Part shown: in pieces, positions 1 to 7,536 of the stretch
Layout: every line of letters begins with the position of its first letter
Numbering within the stretch: the first letter of the stretch is position 1
Assembly (NCBI RefSeq): GCF_001722485.1
Contig: NZ_LWGL01000009.1
Span: 1 to 47,457, forward strand
Reading direction: 5' to 3'
Length of the DNA stretch: 47,457 nucleotides
Origin: Cellulosimicrobium cellulans
Lineage (GTDB): Bacteria; Actinomycetota; Actinomycetes; Actinomycetales; Cellulomonadaceae
The notes under the pieces: generated by a model
Seen by the model: the letters and a program-made list of their open reading frames with translations, nothing else
What the model was told of the DNA's origin: nothing
Databases searched by the model: none
Translations under genes and position numbers: made by a program

Positions 1-1
1 C

Positions 2-2455
2 GGCGACGTGTGGTCGGCGACGGCTCCTGCCTCGGGTGCCGTCACCGTCGCCGGGGTCACTTGGGCGGAAGGCGCCGGGACCGACCGGTTCCGGGTCGAG
101 GTCCGGTCACGAACTGGAGCGACGTGGACGTCGTGGGAGCCCGTCGACACAGACGATGCCGAGACGGCCGGGCCCGGCGAGCAGCGTGCCGGCACCGAGC
201 CGATCCATCTCGGCGAGGTCGACGAGGTGGAGGCGCGGATCCTGACGGCGGGCGGCGATGCGCCGGAGAGTCCCGCTCTCGTGGTGATCGACCCGGGTGA
301 GTCGGGTGACGCACCGAGTGGCGCAGGCGGGACCCGTGGTGCGAGCCGTGCCGTCGCCGCCCGCTCGATCGTCCCGGAGACCGCTCCGTCGGCAACGCTA
401 CCCACAGCTGCTGCGCGGCCCGGCATCTACTCCCGCGCGCAGTGGGGAGCGGACGAACGACTGATGACGTGGACTCCGCAGATCGGGAGCGTCACGGGCG
501 TGGTCGTGCACCACACGGCTGGCTCGAACGACTACACCGCCAACCAGGTACCCGCGATCATCCGCGGCATCTACGCGTACCACGCGCAGTCCCGCGGCTG
601 GGGTGACATCGGCTACAACTTCCTCGTCGACAAGTTCGGCCGTGTCTGGGAGGGCCGAGCAGGCGGGGTGGATCGCGCGATAATCGGCGCCCACGCCTCC
701 GGTGTCAACTCGGTGCGGTTCGGCGTCTCGGTCATGGGCAACTACGACACCGCGCAGGTCTCCGGCGCGGCCGTGGACGCGGTGTCCGCGGTCGTCGCGT
801 GGAAGCTCGGGCTGCACGGCGTCCGCGGTGCCGGGGGCGACGTGGTCCTCGGTCACCGCGACGTCGGGCAGACGTCGTGCCCGGGCGTGAGCCTGTACGC
901 AGCCCTTCCGCAGATCCGGACGTCGGTCACTGCGCGCCAGGGTGAGGTGCGCGACCGCTCGCTCGACCGGGACCTGGGACTGGACGGCTATCCGGACCTG
1001 CTCGCCCGCTCGTCGTCCGGCGTCTCGCTGCTGACCGCCCCGTCGACCGGCTGGACCGGACCGCGGACGGTCGGGTCGGGCTGGCGGGGAGAACGCGTCG
1101 TCGCACCGGGAGACTGGACGGGCGACGGCGTCCCTGACCTGATGCTCGTCGACCCGGCGAGCGGCTATCTCTGGCTCTACCCGGGCACGAAGGCGGGAGG
1201 GTGGGCAACCAAGCAGAGGATCGGCCAGGGCTGGGGCATCGCCAACCTCATCATCGGCGGGCACGACTGGGACGGCGACGGACGCACGGACCTCCTTGTC
1301 CGCCGTCACGACGGCACGCTCTGGCTCTACGCAGGGAACGGTCGTGGCGGCTTCGGTGCGGTCCGGCAGATCGGATCCGGTTGGAACGGCATGACCACGA
1401 TCTCCATGGTCGGCGACCTGCCCGACGGCCGTCCCGCGCTCGTGGCTCGCACAGGAGGCAACCTCTTCACGTACACGGGCGACGGTCGCGGCGGCTTCGC
1501 CGCCGGCCGCACGCTCGTCGGGCCGGGCTGGGACGTCATGACCAGCATCGTCGGTGCAGGCGACCTCAACGACGACGGTGCCCCTGACGTCGTCGCTCGC
1601 GACACGCAGGGGCGGTTGTGGCAGTACGTGGGTGACGAGGCCGGGAAGCTCGTGGGTCGCACTCTCCTCGGTACGGGATGGCAGGTGTTCACCGCGGTGC
1701 ACCCCGCAGGGCAAGCCGGTCGGGCCGAGGACTTTTTTGCCATCCGCGCGGACGGCGCGCTGCTCCGCTACTCCTATCTCGGCGGCGCCGCGTACACGCG
1801 CTCGTTGCCCACGGGGGTCGGGGGCTCCGGCGTGGCCGAGGCGATCGCGCCGGGGGACTGGAACGGAGACGGGCGACCCGACCTGATGACGCGGCGCAGC
1901 AACGGTGACCTCTACCTGCACACCGGTACGGGTACCGGATCGTTCGCCGCGACCGGAACACGGGTGGGCAACGGCTGGGAGGTCATGACGCAGGTGGTCG
2001 GGGCGGGCGACTGGCTGGGGACGGGCGCTCCCGGTGTCATCGCGCTGCAGCGCAGCACCGGTCAGATCTGGCTGTATCCCGGTGACGGCCGCGGCGGGTT
2101 CGGGACACGCGTCCTCCTCGCGCGAGGAGCCCAGAACCTGGACCGCCTCGTGACACCGGGCCACTGGAGCGGAGGTCCGAACCCCGACCTCATCGCCCGC
2201 GAGGCCGGTACGGGACGTCTGCTCCTCTACCCGAGCAACGGCGGCGCGCTCCTCGGGGCGTCATCGGTGATCGGCACCGGATGGCAGGTGATGGGCAACG
2301 TCGTCGGCACCGGCGACGTGGACGGCGACGGCCGACCCGACCTCGTCGGGGCGAGGTCCGACGGCGCACTGGTCCTGTACACCGGGAACGGCTCCGGCGG
2401 TTTCCGGTCGTGGCACAGGATCGCCACCGCTCCCTCCGGCGCGGCCGTCTCCTGA
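2..2455 (+). CDS. Secreted PGRP-type N-acetylmuramoyl-L-alanine amidase with FG-GAP/VCBS propeller (5' end outside window)
   Basis: The reading frame is open to the left edge and no signal peptide is visible, so the true start lies upstream; the first in-window GTG (8) is unlikely to be real. Counting from that GTG, a PGRP/Amidase_2 domain covers about residues 137-310. It starts with YSRAQWGA and carries VVVHHTAG (about 165-172), GHRDVG (about 281) and TSCPG (about 290), which give the His, His and Cys zinc ligands of peptidoglycan amidases. The family cleaves the bond between MurNAc and L-Ala of the stem peptide. From about residue 320 to the end there are many FG-GAP/VCBS repeats (GDWTGDG, DWDGDGRTD, GDLNDDGAPD, GDWNGDGRPD, GDVDGDGRPD), which usually build a calcium-binding beta-propeller. 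It converges on the SpoIID gene, whose C-terminal propeller uses the same repeat wording. An extracellular, wall-acting enzyme is well supported; the propeller ligand is unknown. Confidence 0.9.
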   Translation, partial: GDVWSATAPASGAVTVAGVTWAEGAGTDRFRVEVRSRTGATWTSWEPVDTDDAETAGPGEQRAGTEPIHLGEVDEVEARILTAGGDAPESPALVVIDPGESGDAPSGAGGTRGASRAVAARSIVPETAPSATLPTAAARPGIYSRAQWGADERLMTWTPQIGSVTGVVVHHTAGSNDYTANQVPAIIRGIYAYHAQSRGWGDIGYNFLVDKFGRVWEGRAGGVDRAIIGAHASGVNSVRFGVSVMGNYDTAQVSGAAVDAVSAVVAWKLGLHGVRGAGGDVVLGHRDVGQTSCPGVSLYAALPQIRTSVTARQGEVRDRSLDRDLGLDGYPDLLARSSSGVSLLTAPSTGWTGPRTVGSGWRGERVVAPGDWTGDGVPDLMLVDPASGYLWLYPGTKAGGWATKQRIGQGWGIANLIIGGHDWDGDGRTDLLVRRHDGTLWLYAGNGRGGFGAVRQIGSGWNGMTTISMVGDLPDGRPALVARTGGNLFTYTGDGRGGFAAGRTLVGPGWDVMTSIVGAGDLNDDGAPDVVARDTQGRLWQYVGDEAGKLVGRTLLGTGWQVFTAVHPAGQAGRAEDFFAIRADGALLRYSYLGGAAYTRSLPTGVGGSGVAEAIAPGDWNGDGRPDLMTRRSNGDLYLHTGTGTGSFAATGTRVGNGWEVMTQVVGAGDWLGTGAPGVIALQRSTGQIWLYPGDGRGGFGTRVLLARGAQNLDRLVTPGHWSGGPNPDLIAREAGTGRLLLYPSNGGALLGASSVIGTGWQVMGNVVGTGDVDGDGRPDLVGARSDGALVLYTGNGSGGFRSWHRIATAPSGAAVS

Positions 2456-2473
2456 TCAGGTCCCACAGCGAGG

Positions 2474-2505
2474 ACGGCAGTGCTGCGCAGGCGCAGCACT
2501 GCCGT
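2474..2505. terminator. Perfect 15-bp inverted repeat, rho-independent-type terminator
   Basis: The arm acggcagtgctgcgc (2474-2488) is followed after two bases by its exact reverse complement (2491-2505). In RNA this would be about 13 bp with a 6-nt loop. It starts 19 bp after the amidase stop codon. There is no clear T tract, as is common in high-GC actinobacteria. It lies between convergent genes and is symmetric, so it could serve both strands. Confidence 0.75.
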
Positions 2506-2702
2506 TCGTCGTGTGCGACCGGAAGCACGGCGGGCATCGGATGGCACGGCCGCGACCACACGACCGGTGGACGACGGTGCCCGTCGGCGGCGTGGTCTCA
2601 CCGGGACACGAGACGACGCACCCACCCGGGCGGGGCCGGCAGGCCGCCGTCCCGTGGAGCATCGACATCGACGGGTCGGAGGAATGCCGCAGCACGGACG
2701 AG

Positions 2703-2728
2703 GCCTCCGACCGGTTGCGGTCGGAGGC
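2703..2728. terminator. Second hairpin between the convergent amidase and SpoIID genes
   Basis: The arm gcctccgaccg (2703-2713), loop gttg and arm cggtcggaggc (2718-2728) form a perfect 11-bp stem. It lies about 80 bp past the stop codon of the minus-strand SpoIID gene and probably ends that transcript. I see no gene in the rest of the 353-bp gap 2456-2808. Confidence 0.65.
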
Positions 2729-2808
2729 TCTCGTCCGTATCACTGTCCCGGATGGAACCCGTGGTGGTTCTCGGCGGGCCCATGCCACGCCGCCACCGCG
2801 CGGTCGGA

Positions 2809-4824
2809 TCAGAATGCCCGCGCCATGACGCTCCAGCCGTGGCCGACTTGGACCGGCGCGGCGAACCGGGTGCCCGTCCACGGGTAGAGGTGGTACCGCC
2901 CCGCCGAGTCGGCTGCGAGCAGGTCCGGGATACCGTCGCGTCCGAAGTCGCTCACCGTCGTGAGCAGTCGCATGCTGCGCCAGCCGGAACCGACCTGGAC
3001 GGCGAAGAAGCTGCCCACCCGGTCGCTGCGGTAGAGGAAGAGCCGACCGCTGCCGTCCACGGCGAGGAAGTCGGCCCACCCGTCGCCGTCCCAGTCGCCG
3101 CCGCCGCCGGCCCACGTCATCGTCTGCCAACCGCTGCCCACGAGGTGTCGGCCCGCGAAGGTGCCGTCGCCCAGACCCGGGTACAGCCACAGGAGCCCGT
3201 CGTGGTCGACCGCCAGGATGTCCGCGGAGCCGTCCCGTCCTAGGTCCCCGGGCGCGATGAGGAGTCGCATGGCGTTCCAGCCTGAGCCGGCGTTCACGCG
3301 CTGACCCAGCGTGCCGTCCGCTGCCGTCGGGTAGCGCCACAGCACACCGTTGCCGTCGGCGGCCAGCACGTCGTCGCGCCCGTCCCCGTCGAGGTCGTTG
3401 GCGCGCACGACGAGGCGCATGGACTGCCAGCCGTGCCCGGCGGGGCGCGAGCCTACAAACCGACCCTCCCCGTCGCCGACGTAGGCAGTCAGGCGCCCGT
3501 CAGCTGTCTGGCCGAGGACGTCGACGCGTCCGTCGTTCGTGGAGTCGCTGTCGAGGCGGCTGGTCCCGGTGATCTTCCACCAGTCTGACCTCAGTCCGAA
3601 CGCGGTGCGGAACTGCGAGCCGCTGAGGGAGACGGTGCCCGCGCTGCCGGTGAGGACCACGCGCACCACACGGCCCCCGAACTCACCATCGCCTGTGCGC
3701 GACGTCACGTCGATGCTACGGGGCGTGCCGATCGCGGGATACCGCGCGCGGATGTCGTCCGTGCGCAGCTTCGTGGACCAGGCATGGACGGGGTTTCCCT
3801 GAGAGTCCCAGGGGTCGGGTCGTGCTGCGAGGTACGGGAACGACCCCGCCGCGCTCCAGCCGCCGTTCGACGACCCGAACTGCGTGAACGCGAGCGCGCC
3901 GCCGTAGTGACGCACCTGACCCGCCGTCGCGGCGACCGCCGCGTCCGTCGACGCCGCCTCGTGGTGGCGCGTCTCGACGCCGGCGGAGTTGAAGCTCTTG
4001 TGGCCCGCGTACACCTGGCACTGCGTGGTGTCGCACGTCTGCCACGCACCGGTGCGGTGCGCGCGGTCGTAGGAGGCGTAGGTGCGCGCGGCGACCGCCT
4101 GAGCGCGCAGCGCGTCGGCCGGCCAGCTCGACGGGGACTCCGCCGGGACGACCGACCTCAGGTAGTCCTCGAGCCCGACGACGTTGACGGTCCGGAGGTT
4201 CGGCGACGATCCCTCCGGCACCGCCCGCACAGTCCCGCGATAGTCCGTCTGCGATCCGTTCGGCTGGATGAGCCGGATGAAATTCGACGGTGCCGAGATG
4301 CTGAGGTACCCAGGTGACGCGCCCTGCGACCAGCGTTGCCACGTCCCCCCGACGAGCCCGTACAGGATGAAGCCGGCCGGCTCCCGCACGATGCGCCACT
4401 GCTGCGGCGTCGTGCCACCGAAGCTGATGGGTGTACCGGTCGAGACGGCGTCGCTCGCCGTCATCCCCGGCACCGCGAGGATGCGGACGTCGTCGTCGGT
4501 GTCCCCGCTGATGAGCACGCTGATCGTGCTCGCCGGTTGCGTGACCGACACGGTGCCCGGGTAGTACGCATCCAGGATGCGCTGGTACCCGACGCCCTGA
4601 GCGGCGGCGGCTCGTGCGCCCCACTGCGACATGCCCCGGCCGTGGCCGTACCCGCGTCCCGCGACGGTCACCGTCGAGCCTGGGTCGAGAACGACCCGTT
4701 CCTGGGTCGTCGTGGCGGCGTCGGCCGCCGGCGCGGTCGAGAGCAGCGAGCTCCCGAGCACGAGAGCCGCGACGGACGCCGCGGCTCCGCCTCGTGCGAC
4801 CCTCGCGAACATCTTGCGATTCAT
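2809..4824 (-). CDS. Secreted SpoIID/LytB-domain protein with C-terminal FG-GAP propeller
   Basis: I chose the ATG at 4824 (671 aa) over a longer upstream frame because it begins a clean signal peptide: MNRK, a hydrophobic stretch, then an AADA-type cleavage site near residue 36. The RBS aagggggc lies 8-15 nt before it. The mature protein opens with a GYGHGRGMSQWGA motif (about 55-67) and ILDAYYPGT. It continues with the SpoIID core around residues 175-260 (VVGLEDYLRSVVPAE, DALRAQAVAARTYA). SpoIID domains are lytic transglycosylases acting on denuded glycan strands, and LytB relatives modify an amidase. From about residue 420 the chain is FG-GAP/VCBS repeats (NDLDGDGRDD, GDLGRDGSAD, GDWDGDGWAD, SDFGRDGIPD) with the same GSGW-x-x-M spacer as the convergent PGRP amidase. 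The two proteins plausibly work at the same wall site. Enzymatic activity itself is inferred. Confidence 0.87.
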   Translation of the reverse strand: MNRKMFARVARGGAAASVAALVLGSSLLSTAPAADAATTTQERVVLDPGSTVTVAGRGYGHGRGMSQWGARAAAAQGVGYQRILDAYYPGTVSVTQPASTISVLISGDTDDDVRILAVPGMTASDAVSTGTPISFGGTTPQQWRIVREPAGFILYGLVGGTWQRWSQGASPGYLSISAPSNFIRLIQPNGSQTDYRGTVRAVPEGSSPNLRTVNVVGLEDYLRSVVPAESPSSWPADALRAQAVAARTYASYDRAHRTGAWQTCDTTQCQVYAGHKSFNSAGVETRHHEAASTDAAVAATAGQVRHYGGALAFTQFGSSNGGWSAAGSFPYLAARPDPWDSQGNPVHAWSTKLRTDDIRARYPAIGTPRSIDVTSRTGDGEFGGRVVRVVLTGSAGTVSLSGSQFRTAFGLRSDWWKITGTSRLDSDSTNDGRVDVLGQTADGRLTAYVGDGEGRFVGSRPAGHGWQSMRLVVRANDLDGDGRDDVLAADGNGVLWRYPTAADGTLGQRVNAGSGWNAMRLLIAPGDLGRDGSADILAVDHDGLLWLYPGLGDGTFAGRHLVGSGWQTMTWAGGGGDWDGDGWADFLAVDGSGRLFLYRSDRVGSFFAVQVGSGWRSMRLLTTVSDFGRDGIPDLLAADSAGRYHLYPWTGTRFAAPVQVGHGWSVMARAF

Positions 4825-4855
4825 GACTACTTGCCCCCTTGTTGCGCGTACGACC

Positions 4856-4861
4856 AGAGTA
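4856..4861 (-). promoter_or_regulatory. -10 element for the SpoIID gene
   Basis: TACTCT on the minus strand fits the actinobacterial TAnnnT -10. Transcription would start near 4849, giving a leader of about 25 nt that contains the RBS. No good -35 is visible. Confidence 0.45.
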
Positions 4862-4893
4862 GGACCGGTTACGGCGCGGGGCGGGGAGGGCAG

Positions 4894-4899
4894 TACCCT
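4894..4899 (+). promoter_or_regulatory. Possible -10 element for the gtrA operon
   Basis: TACCCT fits TAnnnT and lies in the 134-bp gap between the divergent SpoIID and GtrA genes. It would leave a leader of about 53 nt. The -35 is not recognisable, so this is tentative. Confidence 0.3.
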
Positions 4900-4958
4900 G
4901 GTGCGTCGTCGTCGGGCGCGGTGCCCGGCCGGGGGAGGGGTGGATCCTGAGCGGCATC

Positions 4959-5411
4959 GTGCGAGCAGTGCTCGGGCACTCGGCGTTCCGGTACCTGCTG
5001 GTAGGCGGCTTCGCCTTCCTTCTCGACCTCGGACTGCTGACGCTGGCGTACCGGGTGCTCGGGGCACCGCTGTGGCTCGCGACGGCCTTCGGGTTCTGGG
5101 GCAGCTTCGCCTTCAACTTCACCCTGCAGCGACGGTTCGCGTTCGGCGGCGCGATGCCGACGGGGCCCGCCCTGTGGAGGTACTGCGTCCTCCTCGGGGT
5201 CAACTCCCTGGCGAACATCCTTGTCGTCGGCCTCTTCGAACGGCTCGCGTGGGGATACGCGACCGGGAAGGTCGCCGTGACCGTCGCGCAGACGATCTGG
5301 AACTACTTCGCCTACAAGCACTGGGTCTTCGCCGGCCACCGCACCGCTCCTACCCCGGAGCCCGTGAACGGTGCAGCCACGCCCGTCCAGCACCAGCACA
5401 AGGAGATCTGA
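4959..5411 (+). CDS. GtrA family membrane protein
   Basis: This 150-aa protein matches the small GtrA family, with four hydrophobic segments (about 12-33, 40-60, 75-97 and 105-125) and the typical features FRYLLVGG near the N-terminus, NFTLQRRFAF in the middle and WNYFAYKHWVFA near the C-terminus. GtrA-type proteins are thought to move polyprenyl-phosphate-linked sugars across the membrane, so that a GT-C enzyme can add them outside. GTG 4959 is the only usual start in the frame; the purine-rich stretch 4931-4940 is somewhat far for an RBS, so a non-canonical upstream start is possible. The next gene, a Dpm1-like transferase, begins 2 bp after its stop, which is the classic GtrA/GtrB pairing. 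Confidence 0.85.
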   Translation: MRAVLGHSAFRYLLVGGFAFLLDLGLLTLAYRVLGAPLWLATAFGFWGSFAFNFTLQRRFAFGGAMPTGPALWRYCVLLGVNSLANILVVGLFERLAWGYATGKVAVTVAQTIWNYFAYKHWVFAGHRTAPTPEPVNGAATPVQHQHKEI

Positions 5412-5413
5412 GG

Positions 5414-6376
5414 ATGTACAAGGGTGCGCGGATCGCCGCCGTCGTGCCGGCATACCGCGAGGAGGCGATGATCTCGACGGTCATCACCACGATGCCGGAC
5501 TTCGTCGACGACATCGTCGTGGTCGACGACTGCAGCCCGGACGCCACGTCCGACGTCGTCAGGTCTCTGGCCGACCCGCGGGTGACCCTGATCCGGCACG
5601 AGGTGAACAAGGGAGTCGGCGGCGCGATCATCACCGGGCACCGCAAGGCGATCGAGCTCGGCGCCGACGTCAACGTCATCATGGCGGGTGACGCCCAGAT
5701 GGACCCCGCGTACCTCCCCGACCTGCTCGACCCGGTGACGTCCGGCGGGTACGGCTTCGCCAAGGCGAACCGGTTCTTCCGCCCCGACTCCTACAAGGGC
5801 ATGCCTGGCTACCGCGTCTTCGGCAACATCGTCCTGTCCTTCATGACGAAGTTCGCCTCGGGGTACTGGCACCTGTTCGACCCGCAGAACGGGTACACGG
5901 CCGTGCGCACCTCGGTGCTCAAGAAGCTGACCCTGGAGCGTGTCGCCGAGCGGTACAGCTTCGAGAACGACCTCCTCATCCACCTCAACGTCGCCGGCAC
6001 GGCCGCCGTGGACGTCCCGATCCCGGCCGTGTACGGGAGCGAGGTGTCGAGCATCCGGCTCGGCAAGGTCGTGCCCGAGCTCCTGAGTCTGCTCTTCCGG
6101 GGCTACTGGTACCGCATCTGGTACCGCTACGTCCTGTGGTCCTTCTCCCCGGTCGCCCTGCTCCTCTTCACCGGGCTGCTGCTCACCGTCGTCGGCATCC
6201 TCGCGGGCATCTGGGTCATCGCGGCCACGTGGGACTCCGGTCCGGCGACCGCGGGCACCGTGCTGCTCGCCGTGACCCCGTTCATCCTGGGCGTGCAGAT
6301 GCTCGTCTCGTCGCTGCAGCTCGACATCCAGGAGAGCCCGGACACACCGACGCTAGCGCCGTTCGACGAGTCGTGA
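5414..6376 (+). CDS. GT2 glycosyltransferase, Dpm1/GtrB-like, with C-terminal membrane helices
   Basis: This 320-aa GT-A enzyme starts at ATG 5414 behind the RBS aggag, which overlaps the gtrA stop. It has IAAVVPAYREE at the N-terminus, VVVDDCSPD around residue 36-44 and a nucleotide-sugar site MAGDAQMDP near residue 93. Two hydrophobic helices (about 243-265 and 272-295) close the chain, as in polyprenyl-phosphate hexose synthases. The family moves a sugar from UDP- or GDP-sugar to polyprenyl phosphate at the inner membrane face. With GtrA directly upstream, it likely makes the lipid-linked sugar that GtrA flips. The sugar cannot be told from sequence. Confidence 0.83.
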   Translation: MYKGARIAAVVPAYREEAMISTVITTMPDFVDDIVVVDDCSPDATSDVVRSLADPRVTLIRHEVNKGVGGAIITGHRKAIELGADVNVIMAGDAQMDPAYLPDLLDPVTSGGYGFAKANRFFRPDSYKGMPGYRVFGNIVLSFMTKFASGYWHLFDPQNGYTAVRTSVLKKLTLERVAERYSFENDLLIHLNVAGTAAVDVPIPAVYGSEVSSIRLGKVVPELLSLLFRGYWYRIWYRYVLWSFSPVALLLFTGLLLTVVGILAGIWVIAATWDSGPATAGTVLLAVTPFILGVQMLVSSLQLDIQESPDTPTLAPFDES

Positions 6377-7536
6377 GGCGCGCCGTGAAGGTCACGCTCG
6401 TCACGCGGATCTTCCGCCCGGAACCGTCGGCCGCCACCTTTCGTCTCGGAGCGCTCGCGGACGCGCTGCACGTCCAGGGGCACGATGTCGAGGTGCTCAC
6501 GGCTGCTGCGCCGCGGCGGCTTCGCGCCACTCCCGAGTCGGTGCGCGTACGCCGTTGGCCTGTCTTGCGTGACCGGTCAGGCTACGTCCGCGGCTACGTC
6601 CAGTACCTGAGCTTCGACCTCCCCGCACTCGTTCGCACTCTCCTGACGCGGCGGCCCGACGTCGTGGTCTCGGAACCTCCACCGACCACCGGCGCCGCGG
6701 TCCGGCTCGCATGCGCGCTGCGGCGGGTGCCGTACGTCTACTACGCGGCGGACATCTGGTCCGACGCGAGCGCGAGCACGGGGGCGCCAGGAGTCGTGGT
6801 CCGTGCGCTGCGAGCGGTCGAGCGGTGGGCGCTCGGTGGGGCGGCCCACGTCATCGCGGTGTCGCCCGATGTCGCCGAACGGGCTCGGGCGCTCGGCGCG
6901 CGGCGCGTTACCGTCGTGCGGAACGGGATCGACACGACGGTCTTCCATCCTGAGGGGAACGTGGCAGACGGCGTCCCTCCCGGTCCCTACGCCGTGTACG
7001 CGGGCACCACGTCCGAGTGGCAGGGCGCCGACGTCTTCGTCCGAGCCATGGCGAAGGTCGCCCCGTCGGTACGTGACGCGAAGCTCGTCTTCCTCGGCAA
7101 CGGCAGCGCTTGGGACGACATTGCCCGCACCGCCGCGGACCTCCCGGACGGCGGCGCGTGCGTCCGGATGGTCGGTCAGGTCCCGGCGGATGTGGCGGCA
7201 GGGTGGTTGCGCGGTGCGCAAGCCGGGCTCGTTAGCTTGCGGCCTGGGCAGGGATACGACTTCGCCTTCCCGACGAAGGTCTTCGCCGCGGTCGGCTCAG
7301 GGACGCCGGTCCTGTATGCCGGGCCAGGGCCGGCACGGCCAGTGATCGAGGGCGCGGGCCTGGGGCGTGTCGTGGACCACGACGTCGACGACGTGGCCGA
7401 TGCACTTGTCGCCATGCTCTCCAGGCCTATCGACCAGGCGGGACGACACCGCCTCGCAGCGTGGGCCGACGCGCACGCATCCATCCGGAGCACGGGCGAG
7501 CAGGCGGCTGGCGTGGTGGTGGGAGTCGTCGGATGA
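6373..7536 (+). CDS. GT4 family glycosyltransferase (WcaI/WbuB-like)
   Basis: This is a GT-B glycosyltransferase of about 387 aa. The N-terminal domain starts VKVTLVTRIFRPEPSA and contains YYAADIWSDAS (about 118-128), typical of WbuB/WcaI-type transferases. The C-terminal domain has NGIDTTVF, YAGTTSEWQGAD and FPTKVFAAVGSGTPVLY, the nucleotide-sugar region. GTG 6373 overlaps the previous stop by 4 nt (GTGA); GTG 6385, giving the more usual MKVTLV start, is an equally possible choice. It likely adds one residue to a lipid-linked glycan in the cytoplasm. Coupling on both sides puts it in one operon with gtrA and the following GT pair. Confidence 0.82.
   Translation: MRRAVKVTLVTRIFRPEPSAATFRLGALADALHVQGHDVEVLTAAAPRRLRATPESVRVRRWPVLRDRSGYVRGYVQYLSFDLPALVRTLLTRRPDVVVSEPPPTTGAAVRLACALRRVPYVYYAADIWSDASASTGAPGVVVRALRAVERWALGGAAHVIAVSPDVAERARALGARRVTVVRNGIDTTVFHPEGNVADGVPPGPYAVYAGTTSEWQGADVFVRAMAKVAPSVRDAKLVFLGNGSAWDDIARTAADLPDGGACVRMVGQVPADVAAGWLRGAQAGLVSLRPGQGYDFAFPTKVFAAVGSGTPVLYAGPGPARPVIEGAGLGRVVDHDVDDVADALVAMLSRPIDQAGRHRLAAWADAHASIRSTGEQAAGVVVGVVG

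Noticed and set aside
398-2164. 588-aa minus-strand frame opposite the amidase gene
   Set aside because: It is antisense to clear FG-GAP repeats and lacks any domain; long antisense frames are expected at this GC content.
2456-2808. Small plus-strand frames between the amidase and SpoIID genes
   Set aside because: They overlap the hairpins and show no conserved features.
4825-5067. Longer N-terminus of the SpoIID protein (81 extra residues)
   Set aside because: The extension is Arg/Pro-rich, lies across the divergent promoter region and would bury the signal peptide.
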